Assembly (NCBI GenBank): GCA_009928645.1
Contig: SACH01000019.1
Span: 1-47,491 of the forward strand
Origin: Gammaproteobacteria bacterium
Lineage (GTDB): Bacteria; Pseudomonadota; Gammaproteobacteria; Chromatiales; Chromatiaceae
Length of the DNA stretch: 47,491 nt
Direction: 5' to 3'
Both the position numbers and the translations under genes were made by a program. Below the pieces are notes generated by a model. It searched no databases. It saw only the letters and a program-made list of their open reading frames with translations, and had not been told where the DNA came from. Below, piece by piece: positions 14,384 through 22,826 of this stretch (positions within the stretch are counted from its first letter, which is position 1; each line of letters opens with the position of its first letter).

Positions 14384-15787
14384 ATGGAACTCTCGGTCAA
14401 CCACCAGGCCCTGGCCTATCTGGCCTCGGCCATCCTCTTCATCTTCGCCCTCAAGGGCTTGACCCACCCCGCCACTGCCCGGCGCGGCAATATGTATGGC
14501 ATGCTCGGCATGGCCATCGCCATCGGCGCCACCCTGATGGGGGCGGAGGTCCAGTCCTACGGCTTCATCATCGCCGGCGTCCTGGCGGGCGCGGTCATCG
14601 GCGGCATCCTGGCGGCGCGCATCCAGATGACGGCCATGCCCCAGCTCGTGGCCGCCCTGCACAGCTTCGTCGGCATGGCGGCGGTGCTGGTGGCCATCGG
14701 CACCTTCCTCAACAAGGCCGCCGCCAACGCCCTCAACCCGGTGCTCATGGGCGAGCTCTCCGCCGGCGTCATCATCGGCGCCATCACCTTCACCGGCTCG
14801 GTCATCGCCTTCGGCAAGCTCCAGGGCCTCATCAGCGGCCAGCCGGTCAAGTTCGCCGGCCAGCATGCCCTCAACGCCGCCATCGCCCTGGCCACCCTCG
14901 CCCTGGGCGTGCACTTCGCCATGACCGGCAGCGGCTGGTCCCTGGCCCTCATGACCCTGCTGGCCTTCACCTTGGGCGTGACCCTGATCATCCCCATCGG
15001 CGGTGCCGACATGCCGGTCATCATTTCCATGCTCAACAGCTACTCGGGCTGGGCGGCGGCGGCGACCGGCTTCACCCTGCAAAACAATCTGCTGATCATC
15101 GTCGGCGCCCTGGTCGGCTTCTCCGGCGCCATCCTGTCCTTCATCATGTGCAAGGCCATGAACCGCTCCATCTTCAATGTGGTGTTCGGCGGTTTCGGCA
15201 GCGGTGACGCGGGTGGCGGCGACAGCGCCGGGGCCCAGGCGGCGGCCAAGGGCGTTAAGTCCGCCTCGGTGGAGGACGCGGTCTACTGGATGGAAGACGC
15301 CAACAAGGTCATCATCGTCCCCGGCTATGGCATGGCGGTTTCCCAGGCCCAGCATTCGGTCAAGGAGTTGATGGAGCTGCTCAACGCCCGCGGCGTCGAG
15401 GTCAAGTTCGCCATCCACCCGGTGGCCGGGCGCATGCCGGGGCATATGAATGTGCTGCTGGCGGAGGCCGACATCCCCTACGACGCCGTCCAGGAGATGG
15501 ACGAGATCAACCCCGAGTTCGCCACCGCCGACGTCTGCCTGGTAGTGGGCGCCAACGACGTGGTCAACCCGGCGGCCAAGACCGACAAGTCCAGCCCCAT
15601 CTACGGTATGCCCATCCTCGAAGCCGGCAGGGCGCGCCAGGTCTACTTCCTCAAGCGCTCCATGCGCCCCGGCTACTCCGGCGTCGACAACCTGCTGTTC
15701 TACCAGGACAACACCTCCCTGGTCTTTGGCGACGCCAAGGACACCATTGAGGGGATGTGCACGGCACTGAAGGGCGGGGGACACTGA
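14384..15787 (+). CDS. pntB: Proton-translocating NAD(P) transhydrogenase, subunit beta
   Basis: PntB has 467 residues, with an N-terminal domain of about eight or nine membrane helices (roughly 1-265) followed by the NADP(H)-binding domain III. The domain III fingerprint GYGMAVSQAQHSVKEL is near 310-325 and VHPVAGRMPGHMNVLLAEA-type residues follow near 345. GANDVVNPAAKTD and the lid segment KRSMRPGYSGVDN are conserved. The ribosome site AAGGAGCCGCCC directly precedes the ATG. Together with PntAA and PntAB it makes NADPH for biosynthesis, here beside the NADPH users gdhA and gltBD. Confidence 0.96.
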   Translation: MELSVNHQALAYLASAILFIFALKGLTHPATARRGNMYGMLGMAIAIGATLMGAEVQSYGFIIAGVLAGAVIGGILAARIQMTAMPQLVAALHSFVGMAAVLVAIGTFLNKAAANALNPVLMGELSAGVIIGAITFTGSVIAFGKLQGLISGQPVKFAGQHALNAAIALATLALGVHFAMTGSGWSLALMTLLAFTLGVTLIIPIGGADMPVIISMLNSYSGWAAAATGFTLQNNLLIIVGALVGFSGAILSFIMCKAMNRSIFNVVFGGFGSGDAGGGDSAGAQAAAKGVKSASVEDAVYWMEDANKVIIVPGYGMAVSQAQHSVKELMELLNARGVEVKFAIHPVAGRMPGHMNVLLAEADIPYDAVQEMDEINPEFATADVCLVVGANDVVNPAAKTDKSSPIYGMPILEAGRARQVYFLKRSMRPGYSGVDNLLFYQDNTSLVFGDAKDTIEGMCTALKGGGH

Positions 15788-15834
15788 ACATCCTACCCTC
15801 TGCTATACCTTAATCGTACTCTAACTGTTCAGAT

Positions 15835-15977
15835 CCCCTCTCCCCAACCCTCCCCCGCCAGGGAGGAGGGAGTAAGAGAACCCACGGCTAGTGTTACCGA
15901 AGCCCTCCTCCTCCTCGGTCGCGAGTGATCTGAACGAATACACCATACTTACCTCCCTCCCCCACAAAGGGGGAGGG
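15835..15977. repeat. Two CCCTC-rich palindromic elements after pntB
   Basis: The first (15835-15870) runs CCCCTCTCCCC, AACCCTCCCCC, then GGGAGGAGGG, an imperfect hairpin. The second (15955-15977) is a perfect 9-bp stem CCCTCCCCC / GGGGGAGGG with loop ACAAA. Elements of this kind, C/T-rich then G/A-rich, are common dispersed intergenic repeats in proteobacteria. Here they separate the pnt operon from the accessory genes and could also slow or stop transcription, though no U tract follows. Confidence 0.5.
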
Positions 15978-16026
15978 TTCCTGAATGACATCCTTCTTTC
16001 CAATTGGCCATCAACAGGATGAAGAG

Positions 16027-16245
16027 ATGACCCGCATGCTGGAAAAAGCCTTTGAGGCCGCGTCCAAGCTCCCCGTGCTGGAGCAGAATGTTCTTGCCAG
16101 GGTGATGTTGGACGAGATCGCATCCGAACAGAAGTGGGATGCCCTATTCGCGGAGTCTGAAGACGTCCTGGCGCTTCTCGCCGCGGAGGCACTCCAGGAT
16201 GAGGAACAAGGCAAGACAAGAGAGATCTTCTCACAACTGCCGTAA
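16027..16245 (+). CDS. Antitoxin-like small protein without an intact partner
   Basis: This 72-residue acidic protein (MTRMLEKAFEAASKLPVLEQ...) has the layout of a family of chromosomal antitoxins: an amphipathic helix with K-L-P-x-x-E-Q, then E-x-K-W-D-x-L-F-A-x-S-x-D-x-L-A-x-L-A-x-E-A-L and a short tail with G-K-T-R. In the family the toxin gene usually follows at once. Here only a short remnant is found downstream. I start at ATG 16027 because it follows GGATGAAGAG; an upstream ATG at 15985 adds 14 residues unlike the family. Antitoxin identity is from pattern recognition, and it may now be without a function. Confidence 0.6.
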   Translation: MTRMLEKAFEAASKLPVLEQNVLARVMLDEIASEQKWDALFAESEDVLALLAAEALQDEEQGKTREIFSQLP

Positions 16246-16247
16246 TT

Positions 16248-16340
16248 TCCAGGACCACTCCCAAGTTCTGGAAATGCTTCGCCCCCGCCAGCAGCAGCTT
16301 CTTCCTATTCGGTCCCCGGGGCACGGGAAAATCGACCTGA
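16248..16340 (+). pseudogene. Remnant joining a toxin N-terminus to an AAA ATPase P-loop segment
   Basis: In the frame that overlaps the antitoxin stop, the translation reads SRTTPKFWKCFA and then, with no gap, PASSSFFLFGPRGTGKST followed by TGA at 16338-16340. The first part resembles the start of RelE-like toxins that follow this antitoxin family. The second is the P-loop region (GPRGTGKST) of DUF4143-type AAA ATPases, in which a Trp (TGG) usually follows; here that codon is TGA. No ATG start is present. It looks like two gene fragments fused by deletion and then closed by a nonsense change. Confidence 0.5.
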
Positions 16341-16373
16341 TTGAGCGCGAGCTTCCTGATTCCACCTCAGGAG

Positions 16374-16652
16374 TCAGTTTTCCATCCGCTTTAGTTCGCG
16401 ATAAAAATTCTCGTGGGGACCGACCATCAGCAACTTGATGGTCTCCTCGTCGAGGATACGGTAGGCCACCAGATACAACTGGTTGGTCAGACGAAACTTG
16501 TAGACCTGGATACCCGCCAGATCACCGACCTTAGCCTCCCCGATTCCAGGATCGCTGGCAATCGCCTGAACCGCTTCGTCAAGGTCCGCCTTCTGCCGGG
16601 GATGAAGTTTCTTGACGGTGCGCGCGAAGGAAGGGGTGACGAGAAGGCGCAT
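16374..16652 (-). CDS. RelE/ParE-family toxin
   Basis: This 92-residue protein has the compact beta-alpha RelE/ParE fold pattern: MRLLVTPSFARTVKKLHPRQ, a helical hairpin, VGDLAGIQVYKFRLTNQLYLVAYRI and the final strand IKLLMVGPHENFYRELKR. Family members either cut mRNA on the ribosome or poison gyrase; the sequence alone does not tell which. Its ATG overlaps the stop of the antitoxin gene by one base (TGATG), so the two are translationally coupled. It ends 33 bp past the remnant encoded on the other strand. Confidence 0.87.
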   Translation of the reverse strand: MRLLVTPSFARTVKKLHPRQKADLDEAVQAIASDPGIGEAKVGDLAGIQVYKFRLTNQLYLVAYRILDEETIKLLMVGPHENFYRELKRMEN

Positions 16653-16861
16653 CAGCCGAACTGATATTCGCCGGTCGCTTCTTCCTGGTCAGCGACGAGG
16701 ATTTCGCGGATGACCGAGAAAGGTAGGTCCGGGTTCTCCTCGGCGATCTTGCCGATACGTGACCAGTATTCGATCTGCTTGGGCACCGTTCGATGCTGGA
16801 CCAAGGCATGATGCCTGGCCTGAATGACGATGGCTTCGGAAAGCCTGACGTTAACAGCCAT
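16652..16861 (-). CDS. ParD-like antitoxin
   Basis: This 69-residue protein starts with MAVNVRLSEAIVIQARHHA, a ribbon-helix-helix-like N-terminus, followed by HRTVPKQIEYWSRIGKIAEENPDLPF, the signature of the ParD-like antitoxin family. Its acidic tail would wrap the toxin encoded immediately downstream. The start has GGAGGAGAC upstream (AAAAGGAGGAGACACTT), an excellent ribosome site. The antitoxin-first order and one-base overlap are standard for type II modules, which usually repress their own promoter. Confidence 0.87.
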   Translation of the reverse strand: MAVNVRLSEAIVIQARHHALVQHRTVPKQIEYWSRIGKIAEENPDLPFSVIREILVADQEEATGEYQFG

Positions 16862-17048
16862 AAGTGTCTCCTCCTTTTGCCCATCCTAGCCCATGAGGCC
16901 AGCTACAGCCAGAAACCAGCCCCAGCATTTTGAAATCCACTAGCATCTTGCCCCCCATTCTGGACCGGAATCGCCTCGGGCAAGACATCCTCCCACCGTT
17001 TTCCGGAGATAGGTTCAGACTGCACCAAAAGCCCTCTCCATAAGCCCC

Positions 17049-20000
17049 CTACCCCGCCTCCTTCAGCAGCGCCATCATCTCCTCCACACCCATGCGGGCC
17101 GCCATCTCGGCGCCTTCGAGCAGGGAGTCGGCCAGGTCGCGCTTGTGGCGGTGCAGATCCAGGATCATGTCCTCGATGGTGTTGCGGGCCACCAGGCGGT
17201 AGATGGTCACCGGGCGCTGCTGGCCGATGCGGTGAGCGCGGTCCGAGGCCTGGTCTTCCACGGCGGGGTTCCACCAGGGGTCGAGGTGGATGACATAGTC
17301 GGCGGCGGTGAGGTTGAGCCCGGCGCCACCGGCCTTGAGGCTGATCAGGAACAGATCGCCACGACCGGCCTGGAAGGCGGCCACCGCCTCCTGGCGGCGC
17401 TTCACCGGAGTGGCGCCGTCCAGATATTGGTAGGGGATCTTTTCGCCATCCAGCCATTCCCGCACCAGGGCCAGGTGGTCGACGAACTGGCTGAAGACCA
17501 GGGCCTTGTGGCGGTTCTCCCTTAGCTCCTCGACGATCTCGGCGAAGGCCTGGAGTTTGGCGCTGGCGATGGGGCTGCCCGGCACCACCAGTTTCGGGTT
17601 ACAGCAGGCGCGGCGCAGGCGCATGATCTCCGCCAGGACCTGGAAGCGCACGTCTCCCGGCCCCTGGCCGCCCACGCTGCCGATGCGCTCCAGGGCGGTG
17701 CGGCGCAGGGCCTCGTAGAAGAGGCGCTCCTCCTCGCTCAGCTCCACATGCAGGGTGATCTCGGTGCGCTCCGGCAGTTCGGCAAGGACCTCGCTCTTCA
17801 AGCGCCGCAGGATAAAGGGGCGGATCAGGCGCTTGAGCTGGTTGCCCGCGGCCTTGTCCTTGCGCATCTCGATGGGGATGGCGAAGCGGTGATTGAAGTG
17901 CTCCAGGCTGCCCAGCAGCCCAGGGTTGATGAAGCGGAACAGGTTCCACAGCTCCCCCAGGTGATTCTCGATGGGGGTGCCGGTGGTGATGAGGCGAAAG
18001 TCCCCTTGCAGGTCCATCACCGCCTTGGAGCGCTTGGTCTGGGCATTCTTGAAGGCCTGGGCCTCGTCGGCGACGATGGTGTGCCACGGGACCTTGGTCA
18101 GGGCCTCGGACTCGGTCCACAGCAGGCCGTAGGTACAGATCACGAGATCGAAGGGCCCCAGCCCCTCCAACAGGGCCGCCCGGTCGCCGGGACCGAAGAG
18201 CCGGGCGTTCAGGGTCGGGGCAAAGCGTCCGGCCTCCTCCACCCAGTTGGCGCAGACCGAGGTCGGCGCCAGCACCAGGGCCGGGCCCGCGGCGGCGCGG
18301 CTCAACAGTAGGGCCAGGGTCTGCACCGTCTTGCCCAGGCCCATGTCGTCCGCCAGGCAGGCCCCGGCGCCCCAATGGGCCAGGCGCGCCAGCCAGCGAA
18401 AACCCTCGACCTGATAGTCGCGCAGCTCGGCCTGGAGGGTGCTGGGGATCTCCGGCACCAGTTCCTGGGCCTCCCGCAGACGGGCCAGGCGCGCCTGCCA
18501 ATCGGCGTCGGTCTGGACCTCCAGGCCGTCCAGGACCTCGTCGAGCAGGCCGGCGGCCAGGGGGTGGATGCGGCCCTTGTCCTGCAGGGCGCGGATGGCG
18601 TCCAGGCGCTTGCGCAACTCCTGGCTCAGGGCCAGGAACTCGTCGTCGCCGAGCTTGATGAAGCGCCCCGGGGTGGCGCTCAGCAGGTCGATGAGCCGCG
18701 CCATGTCCACCACCCGGCCATCGTCCAGGGTCAACTCACCGGTGACGGCGAACCAGTCCCGCTGGCTGCCGACCCGCAGCTTCATGGCCTCCAGACCACG
18801 CTTGCCCAGCAGACGCAGGGCCTTGCCCTGGGGCCATTCCAAGACCACCGTCTCGCCCAGCCCTTGCAGGGCCTCCAGGGTATCCAGGGCCTGCTCCGGG
18901 TCCTCCAGGGACCAGTCCCAGAACTCGGGGTCCAGGGCGGGACAGGCGGTGAAGAGCGCGACGGCCGCCGCCTGTTCGGCCTTCAGGTCCCGTCGGGCAT
19001 GGACTCGACGGCCCTCAATCTCGCTGAAGATGGAGGCCGCCCCCTCCCCGGGGTGGGCGCTGGGCCCCTTCTCGCCCAGGGGCCGCACCAGGCAGGTGAC
19101 GCGCAGGCCGTCCCCCAAGGGCTGAAGTTGCAGACAGGGCCGCGGATCGGCCTCCACCCGCTCCACCGCCGCCAGTTCGCCGACCGCCTCGCCGCCGATC
19201 TCCGAGTGGACGGTGATCATGGGCGCCAGGGCGGTGATGGTCTCCACCACCTTGGTCTCCGCCGCCTTGGGCACCTTGAGCCCATCCCGGCCGAGGAGCC
19301 GCCCGACGCGCTGATGCTGGGCGGTGAATTCAAAGAAGCGCAGGCGACCCGGTTCCGCCGTGACGAAGTAGTGGGCCTCCCCCGTGCAGGGGGGGTGGAG
19401 GCTGATGCGAATGCCGTCCCCAGCCCGCGCCACCAGCAGGCGCGGCTGATCCTGGACCAGTTCGACGGGCTCCCCCTGAAAAATCAGGTTGGAGTGCCCG
19501 AGGGCGGCGCGCAGACCACAGAGGCCTTCGATATCGTATTCCATACGGCTGCTGCTCCAACCCCAGCCCACGGACTGGGCCTTGATGCAGGCACGGAGGG
19601 CCTGATCTGTCGGCGTCAGGTAGGGAAAGGCCTCGGGCTGCTCGGCCAGCCGCTTGAGGGCCACGACCCGCCCCTTGGTCCAGCCGGCACCCCGCCGCTT
19701 ACGCTCCCGGGGCTCGAACAGCACCTGTCCCGAACCGACGAGGGTCAGTTCCCAGACCAGGCTCAGTTCGCCCTCCATAGCCGCCTTGCCGGACGTGGCC
19801 GGGCCAGCCGTCGGCGAGGCGATCTCCCGCAACACGCGCAGGGTGCGCTCCCAGGTCTCTTCGGGCTGGCGCAGATGGGTGAGGGGCTGGGTCGCGAGGG
19901 CCTCGACGCAACCAAAGCGCGTCGGATCGCCCCAGGCGTTGAGCAGCAGCGCCGCCTCCCGCGCATACCAGAGATAAGCCCCCTGGGTCGCGGCCCGCTG

Positions 20001-21173
20001 ATGGCGGCGCAGACGCTCAATTCGCTCCGTGCTCGGCTTCCCCCCCATCCAGCGGATGCAGAGGCCCTGGATCAGCTCCACCCAGGGATTGTTGGCATAA
20101 CGCAGCGCCAGGTAGGGATGGGCCTCGTTATAGTCCTGCCCTTCCAGGATCACCTGAACCGCCACGCCCAGGATCTCAAAGGCGGCCTGAAAGGGGTCAT
20201 GGAAGAGGGGCCGACGACTGGCCTCCAGTTGGCTGCGCAACTGGGCCCTCGCGGCCGGGGAGCCCTCCCGCAACAAGGCAAGGAAATGGCAGATGCCCTC
20301 CAGCCGGGGGAGATGAATGCTGCGCTTGCGTTCCCGCTTCTTGAGCAGGGCCACCGCCTCCTGAAAATGGGCCATCGCGGCGGCATCCTCACCGCGCGTG
20401 AAGGCCTGGATGCCCAAGGTGAGTGGACCCATCAGGCCACCCGGGGTCGCTGCGCTGGGCAGATCGGCGAAGGCGCCACGCATCAATCGCCGCTGGAAGA
20501 GGGCCTGGGCCAGGAGGGGGCTGGACGACGGCCGGTCCCTGAACAGGGTTTCGAACTGCTCGTAGTTGGCCCGCTGATCGGCAAGCTGGATTTCGCCCTC
20601 TTCCAACAGGGGCTCCAGGGCCATGAACTGAATCTCGGGCAGGGCCTGGTCCAGCCGCTCACCGTAAATCCGCCGCAGGTCCGCCGCGAACTGGGGCGTG
20701 GCCTGGAGATAATTCGGCTGGTTCAAACCCAGCAGCCGGAACAGGGCCGGTCCGTCGCCGAGCAACATGGCGAAGCGCACCTCGCGCAGAAAACGCCGCT
20801 GGCTCTCCCGGTCCACCATCCCATACTCGTTGCGCCGGTAAGGCAGGACCCGGCCCACGGCCTGAATGATCGCTTCCAGCAGGCCCGCTTCCCGCGCCTC
20901 TGTGGTCAGCGGCTCCAACAGGGTGGGGTGGCAACGGATACTGGCGTGCTCCTCGACCCACACCCCGGCCTTGAGCAGGCGCGTGCTGATCTCGGTGTTG
21001 ATCGAGTTGTACATCACCCGCCCCTGGTCATCCTTCCAGCCCAGTTCCTTCAGTACCAGCTTGAGATTGGTGAGATATATCACCTCGCCATAGACGGCGG
21101 TCGCCAGCACCAACTGGCGCAGTGCGGGAGACAGGGCCTGATAGGCCGCGAGTGGTTGCAGGGCTGGGGGCAT
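17049..21173 (-). CDS. Large SNF2-family ATPase/helicase
   Basis: This is a 1374-residue protein. The C-terminal 460 residues are a complete SNF2 motor: DYQVEGFRWL, Walker A DDMGLGKTVQTL (K948), VADEAQAFKN with DEAQ at 1036-1039, TTGTPIENHLGELW, then the second RecA lobe with VFSQFV, LDGATPVKRRQEAV, SLKAGGAGLNLTAADYVIHLDPWWNP and the arginine-finger motif QASDRAHRIGQ near 1308-1318. The first about 900 residues are long, largely helical and not assignable by eye; a bacterial SNF2-associated domain probably lies just before the motor. Such proteins translocate on double-stranded DNA and remodel bound proteins. It stands alone between a toxin-antitoxin pair and a decayed HEPN gene. A role in DNA repair or defence is possible but not shown. 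Confidence 0.9.
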   Translation of the reverse strand: MPPALQPLAAYQALSPALRQLVLATAVYGEVIYLTNLKLVLKELGWKDDQGRVMYNSINTEISTRLLKAGVWVEEHASIRCHPTLLEPLTTEAREAGLLEAIIQAVGRVLPYRRNEYGMVDRESQRRFLREVRFAMLLGDGPALFRLLGLNQPNYLQATPQFAADLRRIYGERLDQALPEIQFMALEPLLEEGEIQLADQRANYEQFETLFRDRPSSSPLLAQALFQRRLMRGAFADLPSAATPGGLMGPLTLGIQAFTRGEDAAAMAHFQEAVALLKKRERKRSIHLPRLEGICHFLALLREGSPAARAQLRSQLEASRRPLFHDPFQAAFEILGVAVQVILEGQDYNEAHPYLALRYANNPWVELIQGLCIRWMGGKPSTERIERLRRHQRAATQGAYLWYAREAALLLNAWGDPTRFGCVEALATQPLTHLRQPEETWERTLRVLREIASPTAGPATSGKAAMEGELSLVWELTLVGSGQVLFEPRERKRRGAGWTKGRVVALKRLAEQPEAFPYLTPTDQALRACIKAQSVGWGWSSSRMEYDIEGLCGLRAALGHSNLIFQGEPVELVQDQPRLLVARAGDGIRISLHPPCTGEAHYFVTAEPGRLRFFEFTAQHQRVGRLLGRDGLKVPKAAETKVVETITALAPMITVHSEIGGEAVGELAAVERVEADPRPCLQLQPLGDGLRVTCLVRPLGEKGPSAHPGEGAASIFSEIEGRRVHARRDLKAEQAAAVALFTACPALDPEFWDWSLEDPEQALDTLEALQGLGETVVLEWPQGKALRLLGKRGLEAMKLRVGSQRDWFAVTGELTLDDGRVVDMARLIDLLSATPGRFIKLGDDEFLALSQELRKRLDAIRALQDKGRIHPLAAGLLDEVLDGLEVQTDADWQARLARLREAQELVPEIPSTLQAELRDYQVEGFRWLARLAHWGAGACLADDMGLGKTVQTLALLLSRAAAGPALVLAPTSVCANWVEEAGRFAPTLNARLFGPGDRAALLEGLGPFDLVICTYGLLWTESEALTKVPWHTIVADEAQAFKNAQTKRSKAVMDLQGDFRLITTGTPIENHLGELWNLFRFINPGLLGSLEHFNHRFAIPIEMRKDKAAGNQLKRLIRPFILRRLKSEVLAELPERTEITLHVELSEEERLFYEALRRTALERIGSVGGQGPGDVRFQVLAEIMRLRRACCNPKLVVPGSPIASAKLQAFAEIVEELRENRHKALVFSQFVDHLALVREWLDGEKIPYQYLDGATPVKRRQEAVAAFQAGRGDLFLISLKAGGAGLNLTAADYVIHLDPWWNPAVEDQASDRAHRIGQQRPVTIYRLVARNTIEDMILDLHRHKRDLADSLLEGAEMAARMGVEEMMALLKEAG

Positions 21174-21281
21174 GGCGGAGGAAACCGGGATGGGGCAGAC
21201 AGCGATAAGGGATTATACCCGGCGGAAATCAAATTTCGGCTCAGCTCGGCTGGGGGGATTTAGGACTGATCTGGCAAGGTC

Positions 21282-21712
21282 TTGGTTCAGAGCGGGCAAC
21301 TCGCGGGCCTGGGCCTGAGGAAACTGCCGCGCCTGCCCGCAAAACATCTGGGGTGTCTCAGCAAGGCGGACGACGCTTGTTGGATCAATTCGCCTATCGC
21401 TACACCCGCCTACAGGACGATCTGGGTGCCAAACTCATGCCGGCTGTGCTGCGGGCCTTACAAGAGGACATTGCCAGCCTGTCCATGCTCGACCGCTTGA
21501 ACCGCCTAGAGCAACTTGGCTGGCTACCTTCCGCAGAGGAGTGGGGCGATCTGCGCCGGGTTCGTAACGAGTTTGCGCATGACTATCCTGATACCGTGGA
21601 CGAACGGTTTGATCGGCTACACCTCGCCCTGACCGCTGCCCAGCGACTTCTGGAAATTCTTGTGGAGTTCGAGCAAAAGGCTCAACAATGTTTCCCCGAC
21701 ATTCACTCTTGA
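21282..21712 (+). pseudogene. Orphan HEPN (HepT-like) gene, probably frameshifted
   Basis: From about 21371 the frame beginning at GTG 21353 encodes a HEPN domain: LLDQFAYRYTRLQDDLGAKL, LNRLEQLGWLPSAEEW and the RNase motif R-N-E-F-A-H-D-Y (RX4HXY). It aligns closely with the C-terminal two thirds of the HepT encoded at 37390-37851. The N-terminal third appears in another frame just upstream (from TTG 21282: LRKLPRLPAKHLGCLSKADDA), so a small indel near 21375 probably broke the gene. No nucleotidyltransferase partner is nearby. The remaining 119-residue frame could still be translated from GTG. Confidence 0.6.
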
Positions 21713-21731
21713 CGGTCCCAATCATCCGTTC

Positions 21732-21757
21732 GCCTAGGTTGCTAAGGTTACCTAGGC
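21732..21757. promoter_or_regulatory. Inverted repeat upstream of the Uma2 gene
   Basis: Perfect 8-base arms GCCTAGGT (21732-21739) and ACCTAGGC (21750-21757) are separated by 10 bases. No U tract follows on either side. It lies 52 bp before the next start codon and may be an operator or a small hairpin. Confidence 0.3.
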
Positions 21758-21809
21758 AAAGCCCCAACCCAACGCCCCACCTTGGCACCCGTCGACCGGT
21801 CAACAAGCC

Positions 21810-22370
21810 ATGAGCCAACCCGCAGCCCGCAATCGCTTGAGCGTCCCGGACTACCTGGCGGGCGAAGATGGCGCCGACATCCGCCACGAATACATCGACG
21901 GTCAACTCTATGCCATGACCGGCGCCAGCGACCGCCATGGCCTCATCACGGGGAATATCCTTGCGGCCCTGCGTCCCCTCATCCGCGGCACCCCCTGCCA
22001 ACTCTTCGCCAATGACATGAAAGTCCGGCTCAGCATCAGCCAACAGGACATCTTCCATTACCCCGACCTACTACTGTCCTGTGATCCCACGGATCGGGAG
22101 ACGTATTACCGCAGCCGACCTTGTCTGCTCGTCGAGGTCCTATCCGATTCCACCGCCCGCATCGACAGTCGGGAAAAGCCATTCGCCTATCAAACCATCC
22201 CCAGCCTGAAGGAATACCTGCTGGTCTCCCAAGCCACTCGTCTGGTGCAGATCTACCGACGGCGACAGGACTGGGCGCGGGAAAGCTGCACCCAAGGCAG
22301 CATCACCCTCGACTGTCTGGCTTATGACCTGCCGCTGGAAGTGATCTACGAAGACGTGCCCTTGACGTGA
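21810..22370 (+). CDS. Uma2-family (DUF820) putative endonuclease
   Basis: This 186-residue protein has the Uma2 restriction-endonuclease-like fold. RHEYIDGQLYAMTGAS (E28) opens the fold, HYPDLLLSCDP carries the catalytic Asp (D86), and LLVEVLSDSTARIDSREKP carries E109 and K123, the PD-(D/E)XK set. The ending EYLLVSQATRLVQIYRR is typical. The family is abundant in cyanobacteria and purple sulfur bacteria, often in many copies; its biological role is not established. No good ribosome site is visible before the ATG. A 27-base near-copy of its catalytic-Asp region occurs at 23961-23987. Confidence 0.88.
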   Translation: MSQPAARNRLSVPDYLAGEDGADIRHEYIDGQLYAMTGASDRHGLITGNILAALRPLIRGTPCQLFANDMKVRLSISQQDIFHYPDLLLSCDPTDRETYYRSRPCLLVEVLSDSTARIDSREKPFAYQTIPSLKEYLLVSQATRLVQIYRRRQDWARESCTQGSITLDCLAYDLPLEVIYEDVPLT

Positions 22371-22388
22371 TCTTTGCGCCAGTGCATC

Positions 22389-22820
22389 TCAACCGCGGCA
22401 GGGAGCGGAGGATGCGGGCTGCGCCGCGCCGCACACCTGGCGCAAGGCCGCGTTCCCTGCCTTGCTCGCTGCCTTGCTCGATAAGGCGCTGGGCAAATCC
22501 GCGCATTGCGGCGGCCTCCTGGGGGTGGCGGTCTGGAGGCGGGTGGCCTCGCTCACGGGGCCAAAGCGGTGGCGCAGAAGGCGTTCGAGGAGGGTGACTT
22601 CGCCTTGAATGATGCCCTCCTCTCGCGCGCCAAACAGTTCGTTGCGCTCGGCGCGTAGGGCGCGCTCGCTCACGAAGGCGAGCCGTTGGATTTCAGCATC
22701 GGCGCTGAGGCTGTGGAGGGGTTCCAGGGTTGGTGGCACCGGGGGTAACCGCTCGGTGGCATGCCCGGCTCCTCCTGCCTGTATTCGAGAAAGGTGACCC
22801 AGGCGGCCAGGACCGATGCG
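22389..22820 (-). pseudogene. Decayed C-terminal part of an Rpn-type nuclease/transposase gene
   Basis: Reading leftward, family-like sequence appears in successive frames: DASVLAAWVTFLEYRQEE, then after a shift LHSLSADAEIQRLAFVSERA, RNELFGAREEGIIQGEVTLL and ERLLRHRFGPVSEATRLQTA, and then FAQRLIEQGSEQGRERGL in yet another frame. These resemble the tail of Rpn (PD-(D/E)XK transposase-like) proteins, where E-x-G repeats precede a LLxRRFG segment. At least two frame changes and the absence of the nuclease core mark it as a relic. It starts just past the stop of the intact gene at 22827-23792. Confidence 0.6.
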
Positions 22821-22826
22821 TCGGCG

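Noticed and set aside
18375..21263. 962-codon open frame antisense to the SNF2 gene
   Set aside because: Composition is Gly/Leu/Gln/Pro-rich with no motif, while the opposite strand has a complete SNF2 motor.
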